Positions 1-7,696 of a DNA stretch of 64,000 nt are shown here, one piece after another. Below the pieces are notes generated by a model. That model saw nothing but the letters and a program-made list of their open reading frames with translations. It did not search any database and was not told the origin of the DNA. A program made the position numbers and the translations under genes. The stretch's first letter is position 1; every line of letters starts with the position of its first letter. This DNA comes from Seonamhaeicola sp. ML3 (GTDB lineage Bacteria > Bacteroidota > Bacteroidia > Flavobacteriales > Flavobacteriaceae), in NCBI RefSeq assembly GCF_023273855.1, contig NZ_CP096884.1, positions 1,860,001 through 1,924,000 of the forward strand, in the 5' to 3' direction.

Positions 1-1
1 T

Positions 2-337
2 GTAGTTACCCAAATGTTTTTTGATAATTCGAAGTATTTTGAATTTGTAAAGATGGCCAAAGAGGCAGGAATTGATATCCCGATTATTCCAGGTATAAAG
101 CCTTTGGCTGTGCAGCGTCATCTTCAACTTTTACCACATGTGTTTAGTATAGATTTACCAGAGGATTTAATAGATGCTGTAGAGAAATGCAAGGACAATA
201 AAGCCATTAGGCAAGTTGGAATAGAATGGGCCATTCAGCAATCTAAAGAGCTTAGGGATTTTGGAGTGCCAGTACTACATTATTATTCTATGGGTAAAAG
301 TGATAATGTTAAGGCAATAGCATCGGCATTGTTTTAA
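2..337 (+). CDS. metF: Methylenetetrahydrofolate reductase, C-terminal part (cut by window edge)
   Basis: The reading frame is already open at the window edge and runs to a TAA at 335-337, so only about the last 111 residues are seen. The fragment has the end of the flavin-binding TIM barrel of MetF: the stretch PIIPGIKPLAVQRHLQLL, then DLPEDLIDAVEKC, and the late motif GVPVLHYYSMG. The enzyme reduces 5,10-methylenetetrahydrofolate to 5-methyltetrahydrofolate for methionine synthesis in the cytoplasm. An internal ATG at 14 is not the real start because the family match continues upstream of it. What lies upstream is not visible. Confidence 0.9.
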   Translation, partial: VVTQMFFDNSKYFEFVKMAKEAGIDIPIIPGIKPLAVQRHLQLLPHVFSIDLPEDLIDAVEKCKDNKAIRQVGIEWAIQQSKELRDFGVPVLHYYSMGKSDNVKAIASALF

Positions 338-344
338 ATTCGTT

Positions 345-352
345 TACATTTG
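345..352 (+). promoter_or_regulatory. Bacteroidota -7 promoter element upstream of the PagL-like gene
   Basis: TACATTTG is an exact match to the TAnnTTTG -7 consensus. It lies 19 bases before the ATG at 372, giving a short leader. A -33 TTG at ideal spacing is not evident; the nearest (329-331) is only 13 bases away. Confidence 0.45.
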
Positions 353-371
353 CGGCACAAGTAAAACCTAT

Positions 372-1469
372 ATGAGGCTTTTTTTAATCGGTGCTTTAAT
401 TCTTTTTTTTAATAGTTCTTTTGCTCAAGATGAGCAGTACTCCTCCTATTTAGATGTTAACTATTTTAAAGGGAATATAGCGCTGCACAACAGTGATATT
501 TTACACCTTATTCAAGGACGTCCCGAAGGTGTTATTATTAGCTGGAACAAGAAAACTTTCGGGTTTAAGGAATGGGAGCAACGCTATAATTTTCCAGATT
601 ACGGTGTGTCTTTTGCTTATCAAAATTTAAAAAACGAGGTGCTTGGAACTAACTATTCCTTGTACGCACATTATAATTTTTACTTCTTTAAGCGACATGT
701 AATGATGCGTATTGGTCAAGGTGTTGCTCTAACCAGCAAACCCTATGATCGAGAGACTAATTTTAGGAATATTGCTTTCGGAACTAAGCTGCTAAGTAGT
801 ACTTATGTTATGCTTAATTACAAAAGGGAGCGGATTTTTGGGCGCTTTGGACTGCAAGGAGGGGTGTCGCTTATTCATTATTCTAACGCTAATGTAAAAG
901 CACCAAATACCAGTTTAAATTCTATGGCCTTTAATTTGGGAATGACCTATAGTCTATCCGATTCTGATCCCGAATATCAGCATACACTTAAGGAAGCAGA
1001 TAATAAATTTACAGAACCTTTAAAGTATAATTTTGTTTTTAGAACCGGCATTAATGAAAGTGATATTATTGGAAGTGGGCAGTTCCCTTTTTATATTTTA
1101 TCAGCTTACGTAGATAAAAGGGTAAATATAAAAAGTGCAGTACAGTTTGGTGTTGATGCCTTTTTTTCAAATTTCTTGAAGGAGCTAATCTATTTTAAGA
1201 GTGTGTCATTTCCAGAAGAAAATGTTGCTGGAGATGAAGATCATAAACGTGTGGCGTTATTCGCTGGTCATGAATTATTTATTAATAAAACGAGCGTAGT
1301 TACACAGTTGGGGTATTATGTGTATTATCCGTTCGATTTTGAAGGAAGGACTTATGTGCGTGTTGGTATGAAACGTTACTTAGGAAAAAAATGGTTTGCT
1401 GCTTTAACTTTAAAATCTCATGGTTTTAAAGCAGAAGCAGTTGAAATTGGAGTAGGTGTTAGATTATGA
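372..1469 (+). CDS. PagL-like acyloxyacyl hydrolase / lipid A deacylase family outer-membrane protein
   Basis: This 365-residue protein has an N-terminal signal peptide (hydrophobic residues 3-16, cleavage near SFAQ at 16-19) and alternating aromatic beta strands typical of an outer-membrane barrel. The segment around residues 163-190 carries H169-Y-S171-N-A followed by PN and a glycine-ended strand, which matches the catalytic His/Ser motif of PagL lipid A 3-O-deacylases. Family knowledge predicts trimming of an acyl chain from lipid A in the outer membrane. The protein is longer than PagL itself (about 150 residues in the mature enzyme), with an extra C-terminal beta-rich half, as is common in Bacteroidota members. 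The stop overlaps the next start by 4 bases (ATGA), indicating translational coupling. Activity is inferred from the motif only. Confidence 0.72.
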   Translation: MRLFLIGALILFFNSSFAQDEQYSSYLDVNYFKGNIALHNSDILHLIQGRPEGVIISWNKKTFGFKEWEQRYNFPDYGVSFAYQNLKNEVLGTNYSLYAHYNFYFFKRHVMMRIGQGVALTSKPYDRETNFRNIAFGTKLLSSTYVMLNYKRERIFGRFGLQGGVSLIHYSNANVKAPNTSLNSMAFNLGMTYSLSDSDPEYQHTLKEADNKFTEPLKYNFVFRTGINESDIIGSGQFPFYILSAYVDKRVNIKSAVQFGVDAFFSNFLKELIYFKSVSFPEENVAGDEDHKRVALFAGHELFINKTSVVTQLGYYVYYPFDFEGRTYVRVGMKRYLGKKWFAALTLKSHGFKAEAVEIGVGVRL

Positions 1470-2212
1470 AAAAGTTAAGTTTAGTATTAATTGTCTTCTT
1501 GGTTTTTGCTTGCAACAGTGAAAACGCTAATGATTGCTTTCAGACTGCAGGAAATATTATTCAAAAAGAATTTTCAGTTGATGTCTTCGACAAAATTTTA
1601 GTAAACAGAGACATTACCTTGATACTTAAAGAAGGTCCAGTAAATAAGGTTGTGGTTGCGACAGGTGAAAATTTACTCAACGATATTTCTGCCCTAGTAA
1701 CTAATGGTCAGTTGATTCTAACAGATGCTAATACCTGTAATTTTGTTCGTGATTACGGTATTACAAAAGTTTATATTACCGCGCCTAATATAAGTCAAAT
1801 TAGGTCTTCTACCCAATACGATATTATTTCTGATGGTATACTAACATACCCTAATTTAACCTTATTATCTGAAGACTTTGGAGTCGATACCGATTTTACA
1901 ACCGGCAATTTCAGATTAGAGATAGATAATGAATCTTTAAGTGTAATATTCAATAACCTTTCTAACTGTTTTGTGGAAGGTCAAACCAATAATTTAAGTG
2001 TTTCGTTCTTTGCTGGAAATAGTAGGTTTGAAGGAGAAAATTTAACAGCTCAGCATGTTGTTGTTTCGCACAGGGGTAGTAATGATATGATAATACACCC
2101 TGTACAGTCTCTAAAAGGTATAATACGAGGAACGGGTAATGTTATTTCTAAAAGCACACCACCCGTTATTGATATCGATGAACTATACCAGGGACGCCTG
2201 GTTTTTGAATAG
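1466..2212 (+). CDS. DUF2807 (head GIN domain) lipoprotein
   Basis: The N-terminus is a lipoprotein signal with lipobox VFAC (Cys16). From residue 35 the protein shows a repeating beta-solenoid pattern beginning with FDKILVNRDITLILKEG and ending in the RGTGNVI motif; these are the hallmarks of the DUF2807 / putative autotransporter adhesin head GIN domain. Function is not established for the family; it is a cell-envelope protein facing the periplasm or surface. It overlaps the PagL-like gene by 4 bases, so the two are probably made together. Its 3' end overlaps the convergent ackA gene by 30 bases (2183-2212). Confidence 0.75.
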   Translation: MKKLSLVLIVFLVFACNSENANDCFQTAGNIIQKEFSVDVFDKILVNRDITLILKEGPVNKVVVATGENLLNDISALVTNGQLILTDANTCNFVRDYGITKVYITAPNISQIRSSTQYDIISDGILTYPNLTLLSEDFGVDTDFTTGNFRLEIDNESLSVIFNNLSNCFVEGQTNNLSVSFFAGNSRFEGENLTAQHVVVSHRGSNDMIIHPVQSLKGIIRGTGNVISKSTPPVIDIDELYQGRLVFE

Positions 2213-3385
2213 TTTTACGGATTGCTTAGCGATTTCTAGCTCCTCATTGGTTGGAATAATCAAGATCTTAACTTTTGTGTTTTCTTTATTGATTTCTCTA
2301 TTTTCACTAGAGCGAGAGGCGTTTTTATCTAGGTCTAAATCGATTCCGAAGTAATCCATGTCTTGGCAAACGAGTTCTCGTATTTTCGCCGAATTCTCTC
2401 CAATACCAGCCGTAAACACAATAGCATCAAGGCCATTCATGATAGCTGCGTAGCTGCCAATATATTTTTTTATACGGTAGGCATTCATTTCTAAGGCTAG
2501 AAGACATTTTTTGTTGCCTTTTTCTGCTTCAGTTTGAATTTCGCGTAAGTCACTATATCCCGTAAGGCCGAGCATACCACTTTGCTTTTGGAGTAAATTG
2601 CTAATCTCCTTAATGTTTAGTCCATGACGTTCAGCTAAATGGAAAATAATTGATGGGTCAACATCACCAGAGCGTGTTCCCATAATTAATCCACCAACAG
2701 GAGAAAAACCTAGTGAATGGTCAATGCTCTTTCCTTCCTGTATTGCGGTCATGCTACAACCGTTACCTAAATGTATGGTGATAATTTTAGAGCTTTTAGA
2801 TCCCAAATACTCGATAGCCTTTTCTGAAACATATTTATGACTTGTTCCATGGAAACCGTATAAGCGTATATGGTGCTTTTCTGAATATTCATTAGGTATC
2901 GCATATTTATACGCATGTTCTGGAATAGATTGATGGAAAGCGGTATCAAAAACGGCTACTTGTACAGCATTATTGAAAATTTCTTCTGCAATTTCTATAC
3001 CTTCTAAGTTTGGCGGGTTATGTAAAGGTGCAAGCGAAGATAATTTTTTGATTTTCTCCTTCACATCTTTATTAATGATGGTGGTGTCGCTAAAATACTT
3101 ACCACCATGAACCACACGATGACCAACAACTTCAATATCGTCTGGAGATTTTATAACCCCTTCGCTTTTATCCAGTAGTTGTTCTGCAACCAACTTTAAT
3201 CCTGCTTTATGATTTTCTACAGGAGTTATTTTTTCAATGGTTTTTTTGTCTGTTTTGAATTTAAAAATAGCATCTTCAAAACCAATGCGTTCAACTTGTC
3301 CAGAGCATATTATGCGTTCTTCCGGCATTGAAAATAACTGGAATTTTAATGATGAACTTCCTGAGTTTAATACTAATACTTGCAT
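2183..3385 (-). CDS. ackA: Acetate kinase
   Basis: The enzyme interconverts acetyl phosphate plus ADP with acetate plus ATP. The start MQVLVLNSGSSSLKFQ is acetate kinase signature 1 (Asn7 binding), and VVGHRVVHGG near residue 86 is signature 2. FDTAFHQSIP, GFHGTSHKYV, HLGNGCSM and TGGIGENS-type (TAGIGENS) ATPase motifs of the ASKHA fold follow in order. The length of 400 residues is normal for the family. It starts 4 bases after the pta stop codon on the same strand, giving the usual pta-ackA overflow operon. Its 3' end overlaps the convergent DUF2807 gene by 30 bases, which is compact but not rare. Confidence 0.97.
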   Translation of the reverse strand: MQVLVLNSGSSSLKFQLFSMPEERIICSGQVERIGFEDAIFKFKTDKKTIEKITPVENHKAGLKLVAEQLLDKSEGVIKSPDDIEVVGHRVVHGGKYFSDTTIINKDVKEKIKKLSSLAPLHNPPNLEGIEIAEEIFNNAVQVAVFDTAFHQSIPEHAYKYAIPNEYSEKHHIRLYGFHGTSHKYVSEKAIEYLGSKSSKIITIHLGNGCSMTAIQEGKSIDHSLGFSPVGGLIMGTRSGDVDPSIIFHLAERHGLNIKEISNLLQKQSGMLGLTGYSDLREIQTEAEKGNKKCLLALEMNAYRIKKYIGSYAAIMNGLDAIVFTAGIGENSAKIRELVCQDMDYFGIDLDLDKNASRSSENREINKENTKVKILIIPTNEELEIAKQSVKLFKNQASLV

Positions 3386-3389
3386 GGGT

Positions 3390-5480
3390 TTATAGTTCTT
3401 GGGCTTGAATAGCGGTTATTATTACGGTGCTGTAAATATCATCAGAAGTACAGCCTCTACTTAAATCATTAACGGGTTTGTTTAGACCTTGAAGCATTGG
3501 TCCAATAGCTAAAGCGCCAGTTTCACGTTGTACGGCCTTGTAAGTGTTATTTCCTGTATTAAGGTCAGGGAAAATTAAAACACTTGCTTGTCCGGCAACT
3601 TCAGAATCAGGGAGCTTACTTTTTCCAATACGCATATCTACGGCTGCATCATACTGGATAGGCCCTTCAATTTTAAGGTCTGGTGCTATGGTCTTTGCGA
3701 TTTCCGTTGCTTTTCTAACCTTATCTACATCTTCACCTTTACCAGAAGCACCCGAAGAGTAAGATAGCATGGCTACTTTGGGTTCAACACCAAAATTTTT
3801 GGCGGTTGCAGCAGAAGATATAGCAATTTCTGCCAGTTGTTCAGCATTGGGGTTTGGATTGATGGCGCAATCTCCAAAAATGGAAACGCGGTCTTCTAAG
3901 CACATAAAGAACACAGACGAAACAATATTGCAACCAGGTTTGGTTTTTATAAATTGAAGCGCAGGGCGTAATGTGTGTTGCGTGGTATGCACTGCTCCTG
4001 ATACCATACCATCGGCATGACCCTTATAAATCATCATGGTTCCAAAATAAGAAACATCAGACATGGTATCTCTTGCAACATCTAAGTTGATTCCTTTATG
4101 TTTTCTTAACTCATAAAATGTGTTAACATAGTCGTCAAAATGAGGAGACTGTGTTGGGAAAACAACGTTTACATCATCTAAATTTAAAGGGATATCGTAA
4201 CGTTCAACACGTTCTTGTATTTTTTCCGGTTCCCCAATTAAAGTAACGTCTACTACATGAGCATTGACCAACCTTGCAGTTGCTCTAAGCACACGTTCGT
4301 CGTAACCTTCGGGCAAAACAATGTGTTTCTTATCTTTTAACGCAGATTGTAACAAGTTGTATTGGAACATTCTGGGAGTAAAAATATCTGACTGGAAGGT
4401 AATTAACCTGTTGGCTAGTTTATCGGTGTCTACATGCTTTTCGAATGTAGCAATAGATACGGCAATCTTTTCGGAGTTTTCGGCGTAGATTCTAGATTTT
4501 ACTTTACCAATAGCATTGGTGACATTAAACGTGCCATCATTTACACTTATAATAGGCACAACACCAGAGAGTCCTTCGATAAGTTTTAAAATTGAATCCT
4601 CAGGAAGCAGGCCGCCTGTTAAAACTATACCCGATATTTTGGGATAGTTTTTAGATACATGTGCCTGTAAGGCGCCTAAGATAATATCTGCACGGTCTCC
4701 TGATGTAATCACTAAAGAACCGTCTTTTAGTTTTGTGATATAGTTTCTTAGCTGCATCACTCCCACACCAGAGTTTAAAACTTGATTGTTTAGCATGTCT
4801 TTGCCAAATAATACTTTGGCATCAAGAGCTTTCACGATTTCTTTTAGAGTTGGGCTCGCAAGACTTTTAATCTTTGGGATAACGGTGATGTCGGTTCCGT
4901 TATTAATACGTTTTTCTAATTTGTCTTTGAGTTCTTCTAAGTCGTCTTCATCTACTTTGTTGGCCATTATGGATAGTACATCGACTTCTTCTTTAAAGGT
5001 ATCGTGAGCCAGTTGTGCACTATCTACAATATCTTTTTTCTTTTTGCGGTCTCCATGAAGAACGATAATTACGGGAAGGCCTAAGTTTTTAGATATTAAC
5101 ATGTTAATATCTAGTTCAAGACTAGAGTTTTCGTGAGAGAAATCGGTGCCTTCGACTAAAACCAAATCAAAACGTTCTTCAAGATATTTGTATTTCTTTA
5201 TAATCTCGTCGATAACATCTCCAGATTTACCTTGGTTGTATAAATCTAAAACCTGGCTACGCGTATATGCGAAAGTTTTTTTGTAGTTAATGTCTATATC
5301 GAAATGCGATATAACCGTATTGATATGGTTGTCCATTTCTCCGGCTTCAACATCTTCAATTATGGGTCTAAAATAACCCACCTTAGCGGTCTTACCTAAA
5401 AGCATGCGCATAAGACCTAGAACCACAACAGACTTGCCGCTATTTGGTTCTATAGTAGCAACGTAAATTCCTTTGCTCAT
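3390..5480 (-). CDS. pta: Phosphate acetyltransferase, long form
   Basis: The 696-residue length and three-part layout are those of long PTA enzymes: an N-terminal P-loop-like dethiobiotin-synthetase-type domain (SGKSVVVLG near residue 15), a central DRTGG domain (about 215-330), and a C-terminal PTA/PTB catalytic domain from about residue 365, including VLPEGYDERVLRA and GDCAINPNP. It converts acetyl-CoA and phosphate to acetyl phosphate. ackA follows after 4 bases, so the pair makes ATP from acetyl-CoA or activates acetate. The long form usually carries regulatory N-terminal domains. The ATG at 5480 gives the expected MSKGIYVATIEP start. Confidence 0.97.
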   Translation of the reverse strand: MSKGIYVATIEPNSGKSVVVLGLMRMLLGKTAKVGYFRPIIEDVEAGEMDNHINTVISHFDIDINYKKTFAYTRSQVLDLYNQGKSGDVIDEIIKKYKYLEERFDLVLVEGTDFSHENSSLELDINMLISKNLGLPVIIVLHGDRKKKKDIVDSAQLAHDTFKEEVDVLSIMANKVDEDDLEELKDKLEKRINNGTDITVIPKIKSLASPTLKEIVKALDAKVLFGKDMLNNQVLNSGVGVMQLRNYITKLKDGSLVITSGDRADIILGALQAHVSKNYPKISGIVLTGGLLPEDSILKLIEGLSGVVPIISVNDGTFNVTNAIGKVKSRIYAENSEKIAVSIATFEKHVDTDKLANRLITFQSDIFTPRMFQYNLLQSALKDKKHIVLPEGYDERVLRATARLVNAHVVDVTLIGEPEKIQERVERYDIPLNLDDVNVVFPTQSPHFDDYVNTFYELRKHKGINLDVARDTMSDVSYFGTMMIYKGHADGMVSGAVHTTQHTLRPALQFIKTKPGCNIVSSVFFMCLEDRVSIFGDCAINPNPNAEQLAEIAISSAATAKNFGVEPKVAMLSYSSGASGKGEDVDKVRKATEIAKTIAPDLKIEGPIQYDAAVDMRIGKSKLPDSEVAGQASVLIFPDLNTGNNTYKAVQRETGALAIGPMLQGLNKPVNDLSRGCTSDDIYSTVIITAIQAQEL

Positions 5481-5689
5481 TATACCTGTTTGTTTTGTAA
5501 AGATACTTTTTTGTGTTTAACCAACACTGGTACCTTCTCCCTTTATTTATAAAATATACGGGCAAAATTAACACCACTTTAGTGTTGTAAAGATGATATT
5601 TGTCATGGTTTTGAGGTAAAAACGAAACCGTGACCTATTTTAAGAGATGACTGTAACGTATAATTCAGACAATCAAGAATTTTAATCGA

Positions 5690-6586
5690 TTAATTAGAGG
5701 TGAGTTCCCTAAATAGATTTTCCAAACTAATATTCTTTTGGTTTAACTGAAGGATTTTAAGTTCATTGTCATGTGCAAAATCAAACACATGTGATCGCAT
5801 ATCCTTAGATGTGGAAAACGTTATTTCATAAACAAAACCATAGGTGTTTTTAACTTCTGTGACTTTGGGCAAACGCTTAAGAAAAGCATCTTCTACACGA
5901 AAGTCAAACTCAACTATTACAGTTTGTTTTTGGTCCTCTCGTAGATCGGAAAGTTTTTTATCGGCGACTATTTCTCCCTTATTGATGATAATAACCCGAT
6001 CGCACATAGCCTCTACCTCTTGCATAATATGAGTAGATAGGAAAACTGTTTTACTTTTTCCAATGGTCTTAATAAGATTTCTTATGTCAATTAATTGGTT
6101 AGGGTCTAGCCCAGTGGTTGGTTCGTCTAGAATTAAAACTTCTGGGTCATGTAACAGTGCATTGGCTAAACCTACTCGCTGGCGATATCCCTTAGATAGC
6201 TGTCCAATCCTTTTATGCTTTTCGGGAGTTAGCCCCGTAAGTTCAATAACGTCCTCTATTCTTTGTTTTGGTACTTTATAGATATTGGCGTTAAAAGCTA
6301 AATATTCTTTAATGTACATGTCTAAATATAAAGGATTATGCTCCGGTAAGTAGCCAATACTTTGTTGTACGTTTTTAGGTTGGTCAAAAATATTATGTCC
6401 GTTGACCAATGCACTACCATTTTCAGGTTTTATATAAGTGGTTAAAATCTTCATCATTGTAGATTTACCAGCGCCGTTTGGACCTAGAAAACCTACAATC
6501 TCTGGGTTGTTTACTTTAAATGAAATATCATTCAAAGCCCTTTGATTTCCGTATAGTTTAGAAATGTTTTTAACCTCTATAGACAT
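5690..6586 (-). CDS. gldA: Gliding motility ABC transporter ATP-binding protein GldA
   Basis: This is a 298-residue ABC ATPase with Walker A GPNGAGKS (near residue 35), signature LSKGYRQRVGLA (about 133-144), Walker B LILDEPT and the D-loop. The sequence is close to GldA, the ATPase that works with the membrane proteins GldF and GldG in Flavobacterium gliding. gldF and gldG are not in this window, which agrees with gldA being unlinked from gldFG in other flavobacteria. It is a single-gene unit between pta (same strand, 209 bases downstream) and the divergent Phe/Tyr operon. A general drug or polysaccharide export ATPase cannot be fully excluded. Confidence 0.85.
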   Translation of the reverse strand: MSIEVKNISKLYGNQRALNDISFKVNNPEIVGFLGPNGAGKSTMMKILTTYIKPENGSALVNGHNIFDQPKNVQQSIGYLPEHNPLYLDMYIKEYLAFNANIYKVPKQRIEDVIELTGLTPEKHKRIGQLSKGYRQRVGLANALLHDPEVLILDEPTTGLDPNQLIDIRNLIKTIGKSKTVFLSTHIMQEVEAMCDRVIIINKGEIVADKKLSDLREDQKQTVIVEFDFRVEDAFLKRLPKVTEVKNTYGFVYEITFSTSKDMRSHVFDFAHDNELKILQLNQKNISLENLFRELTSN

Positions 6587-6691
6587 ATTTTAATTATTTG
6601 AACAAAAATAAATGATTATCTAAAGTAAACGGAATTTTGCTGTAAATTCTTTAAATCTTAAAAAAAAACCTCAAAAAATCAATTCGACAAT

Positions 6692-6721
6692 TTTGATTTT
6701 TTAAAATATTAATTACTTTAG
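6692..6721 (+). promoter_or_regulatory. Promoter of the Phe/Tyr operon leader
   Basis: TTTG at 6692-6695 (-33 element) and TACTTTAG at 6714-6721 (-7 element TAnnTTTG with one mismatch) are separated by 18 bases, within the spacing known for Bacteroidota. A start near 6726-6728 would place the leader-peptide ATG at 6732 only a few bases into the transcript. Confidence 0.45.
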
Positions 6722-6731
6722 CCGCGTAATT

Positions 6732-6791
6732 ATGAGAACAACAGTAATTTATACATATTTTAGCAGCTTTTATTACTTCTTTTTTAGTTAA
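6732..6791 (+). CDS. Phe/Tyr-rich leader peptide of the pheA operon attenuator
   Basis: ATG at 6732 opens a 19-codon frame ended by TAA at 6789-6791. The peptide is MRTTVIYTYFSSFYYFFFS: five Phe (positions 10, 13, 16, 17, 18) and four Tyr (7, 9, 14, 15). Nine of 19 codons are for the two amino acids made by the downstream genes. This is the classical design of an attenuation leader: scarcity of charged Phe- or Tyr-tRNA stalls the ribosome on the control codons. The frame is too short for routine gene callers. The role is inferred from the composition, the position just after a promoter-like site, and the alternative RNA hairpins that overlap it. Confidence 0.85.
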   Translation: MRTTVIYTYFSSFYYFFFS

Positions 6792-6846
6792 AGGAACGAG
6801 GCGTTATATGTATAAATTAAAACAATAAATTTAAATATAAGTCTCG
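6745..6846 (+). promoter_or_regulatory. Ribosome-mediated attenuator: pause hairpin 1:2 and antiterminator 2:3
   Basis: Segment 1 (6745-6758, within the leader frame) is perfectly complementary over 14 bases to segment 2 (6806-6819). Segment 2, extended upstream to 6797-6809, can instead pair with segment 3 (6835-6846) over 12 pairs with one G-T wobble (6801/6842) and one bulged base (6803). The two pairings share 6806-6809 and exclude each other, and 2:3 consumes the 5' arm of the terminator (6841-6846). A ribosome stalled on the Phe/Tyr codons that follow segment 1 would cover it, free segment 2, favour 2:3 and allow read-through into pheA. With charged tRNAs, 1:2 forms and the terminator folds. 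This is base-pairing logic read directly; expression behaviour is inferred. Confidence 0.8.
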
Positions 6847-6868
6847 GTGAAAATCGAGACTTTTTTTT
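6841..6868 (+). terminator. Attenuator terminator in front of pheA
   Basis: GTCTCG (6841-6846), an 8-base loop, CGAGAC (6855-6860) and eight T (6861-6868). Two further A-T pairs extend the stem with 6839-6840. The T-run ends exactly where the pheA ATG begins at 6869, so there is no room for a separate ribosome site between terminator and gene. Confidence 0.85.
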
Positions 6869-7696
6869 ATGATTAAATCGGTAGCCATACAAGGAATAAA
6901 AGGATCTTTCCATCACATTGTTTCAGAGCAATTTTTTAATAAGTCTATTGACTTAATAGAGTGCTTGACTTTTGATGGCGTGGTTGATGCTTTGACTACA
7001 GAATCTTGCGATGCAGCAATAATGGCATTAGAGAATTCTATTGCAGGTTCTATTATTCCAAATTACGCTTTAATCGATAAACACAATTTGCATGTTGTAG
7101 GAGAGCACTATTTAGATATTCAGCATAACTTAATGGCTTTGTCTGGTCAGCGTATTGAGGATATTAAAGAAGTATATTCACATCCTATGGCGTTGTTGCA
7201 ATGTAAAGCGTTTTTTAAAAACTATCCACATATAAAGTTGGTGGAGGATAAAGATACCGCTGAAGTTGCAGAGAGAATTCATAAGAATCAACTTAAAAGT
7301 GTGGGCGCTATAGCTAGTGTTTTAGCCGCTGAGATTTTCGAACTGGACATTCTTGCTAAAAGTATTCAAACAATAAAGCACAATGAAACACGCTTTGCAA
7401 TTGTAAAGCGAACCAATTCTGAAGTTCCTGAAAGTGAGATAAACAAAGCTTCGCTTAAGTTCGAAGCCAATCATAAACGCGGAAGTTTAGCTACCATACT
7501 AAACGTAATGAGCGATTGTAAATTGAATCTAACAAAAATTCAATCGTTGCCAATTATTGAAACACCTTGGAAATATGCATTTTTTGTTGACGTTACTTTT
7601 AATGATTACAGCGATTTTAAAAAAGCAAAGTCTCTAATAGAGATTATGGCAGAAGGATTTAAGGTTTTAGGTGAATACAAAAATGCTAAGTTATGA
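6869..7696 (+). CDS. pheA: Prephenate dehydratase
   Basis: The enzyme converts prephenate to phenylpyruvate in phenylalanine synthesis. MIKSVAIQGIKGSFHH is the usual N-terminus, the PDT signature NETRFAIV lies near residue 170, and a C-terminal ACT domain (about 192-270) suggests feedback inhibition by Phe. The 275-residue length is normal for a monofunctional enzyme without a fused chorismate mutase; the mutase is instead fused to the DAHP synthase three genes downstream. It is the first gene after the Phe/Tyr attenuator, and its ATG directly follows the terminator T-run. It overlaps the aminotransferase gene by 4 bases (ATGA). Confidence 0.95.
   Translation: MIKSVAIQGIKGSFHHIVSEQFFNKSIDLIECLTFDGVVDALTTESCDAAIMALENSIAGSIIPNYALIDKHNLHVVGEHYLDIQHNLMALSGQRIEDIKEVYSHPMALLQCKAFFKNYPHIKLVEDKDTAEVAERIHKNQLKSVGAIASVLAAEIFELDILAKSIQTIKHNETRFAIVKRTNSEVPESEINKASLKFEANHKRGSLATILNVMSDCKLNLTKIQSLPIIETPWKYAFFVDVTFNDYSDFKKAKSLIEIMAEGFKVLGEYKNAKL

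Noticed and set aside
2139-2354. Plus-strand 71-codon frame over the DUF2807/ackA junction
   Set aside because: It is fully covered by two well-supported genes and has no motif.
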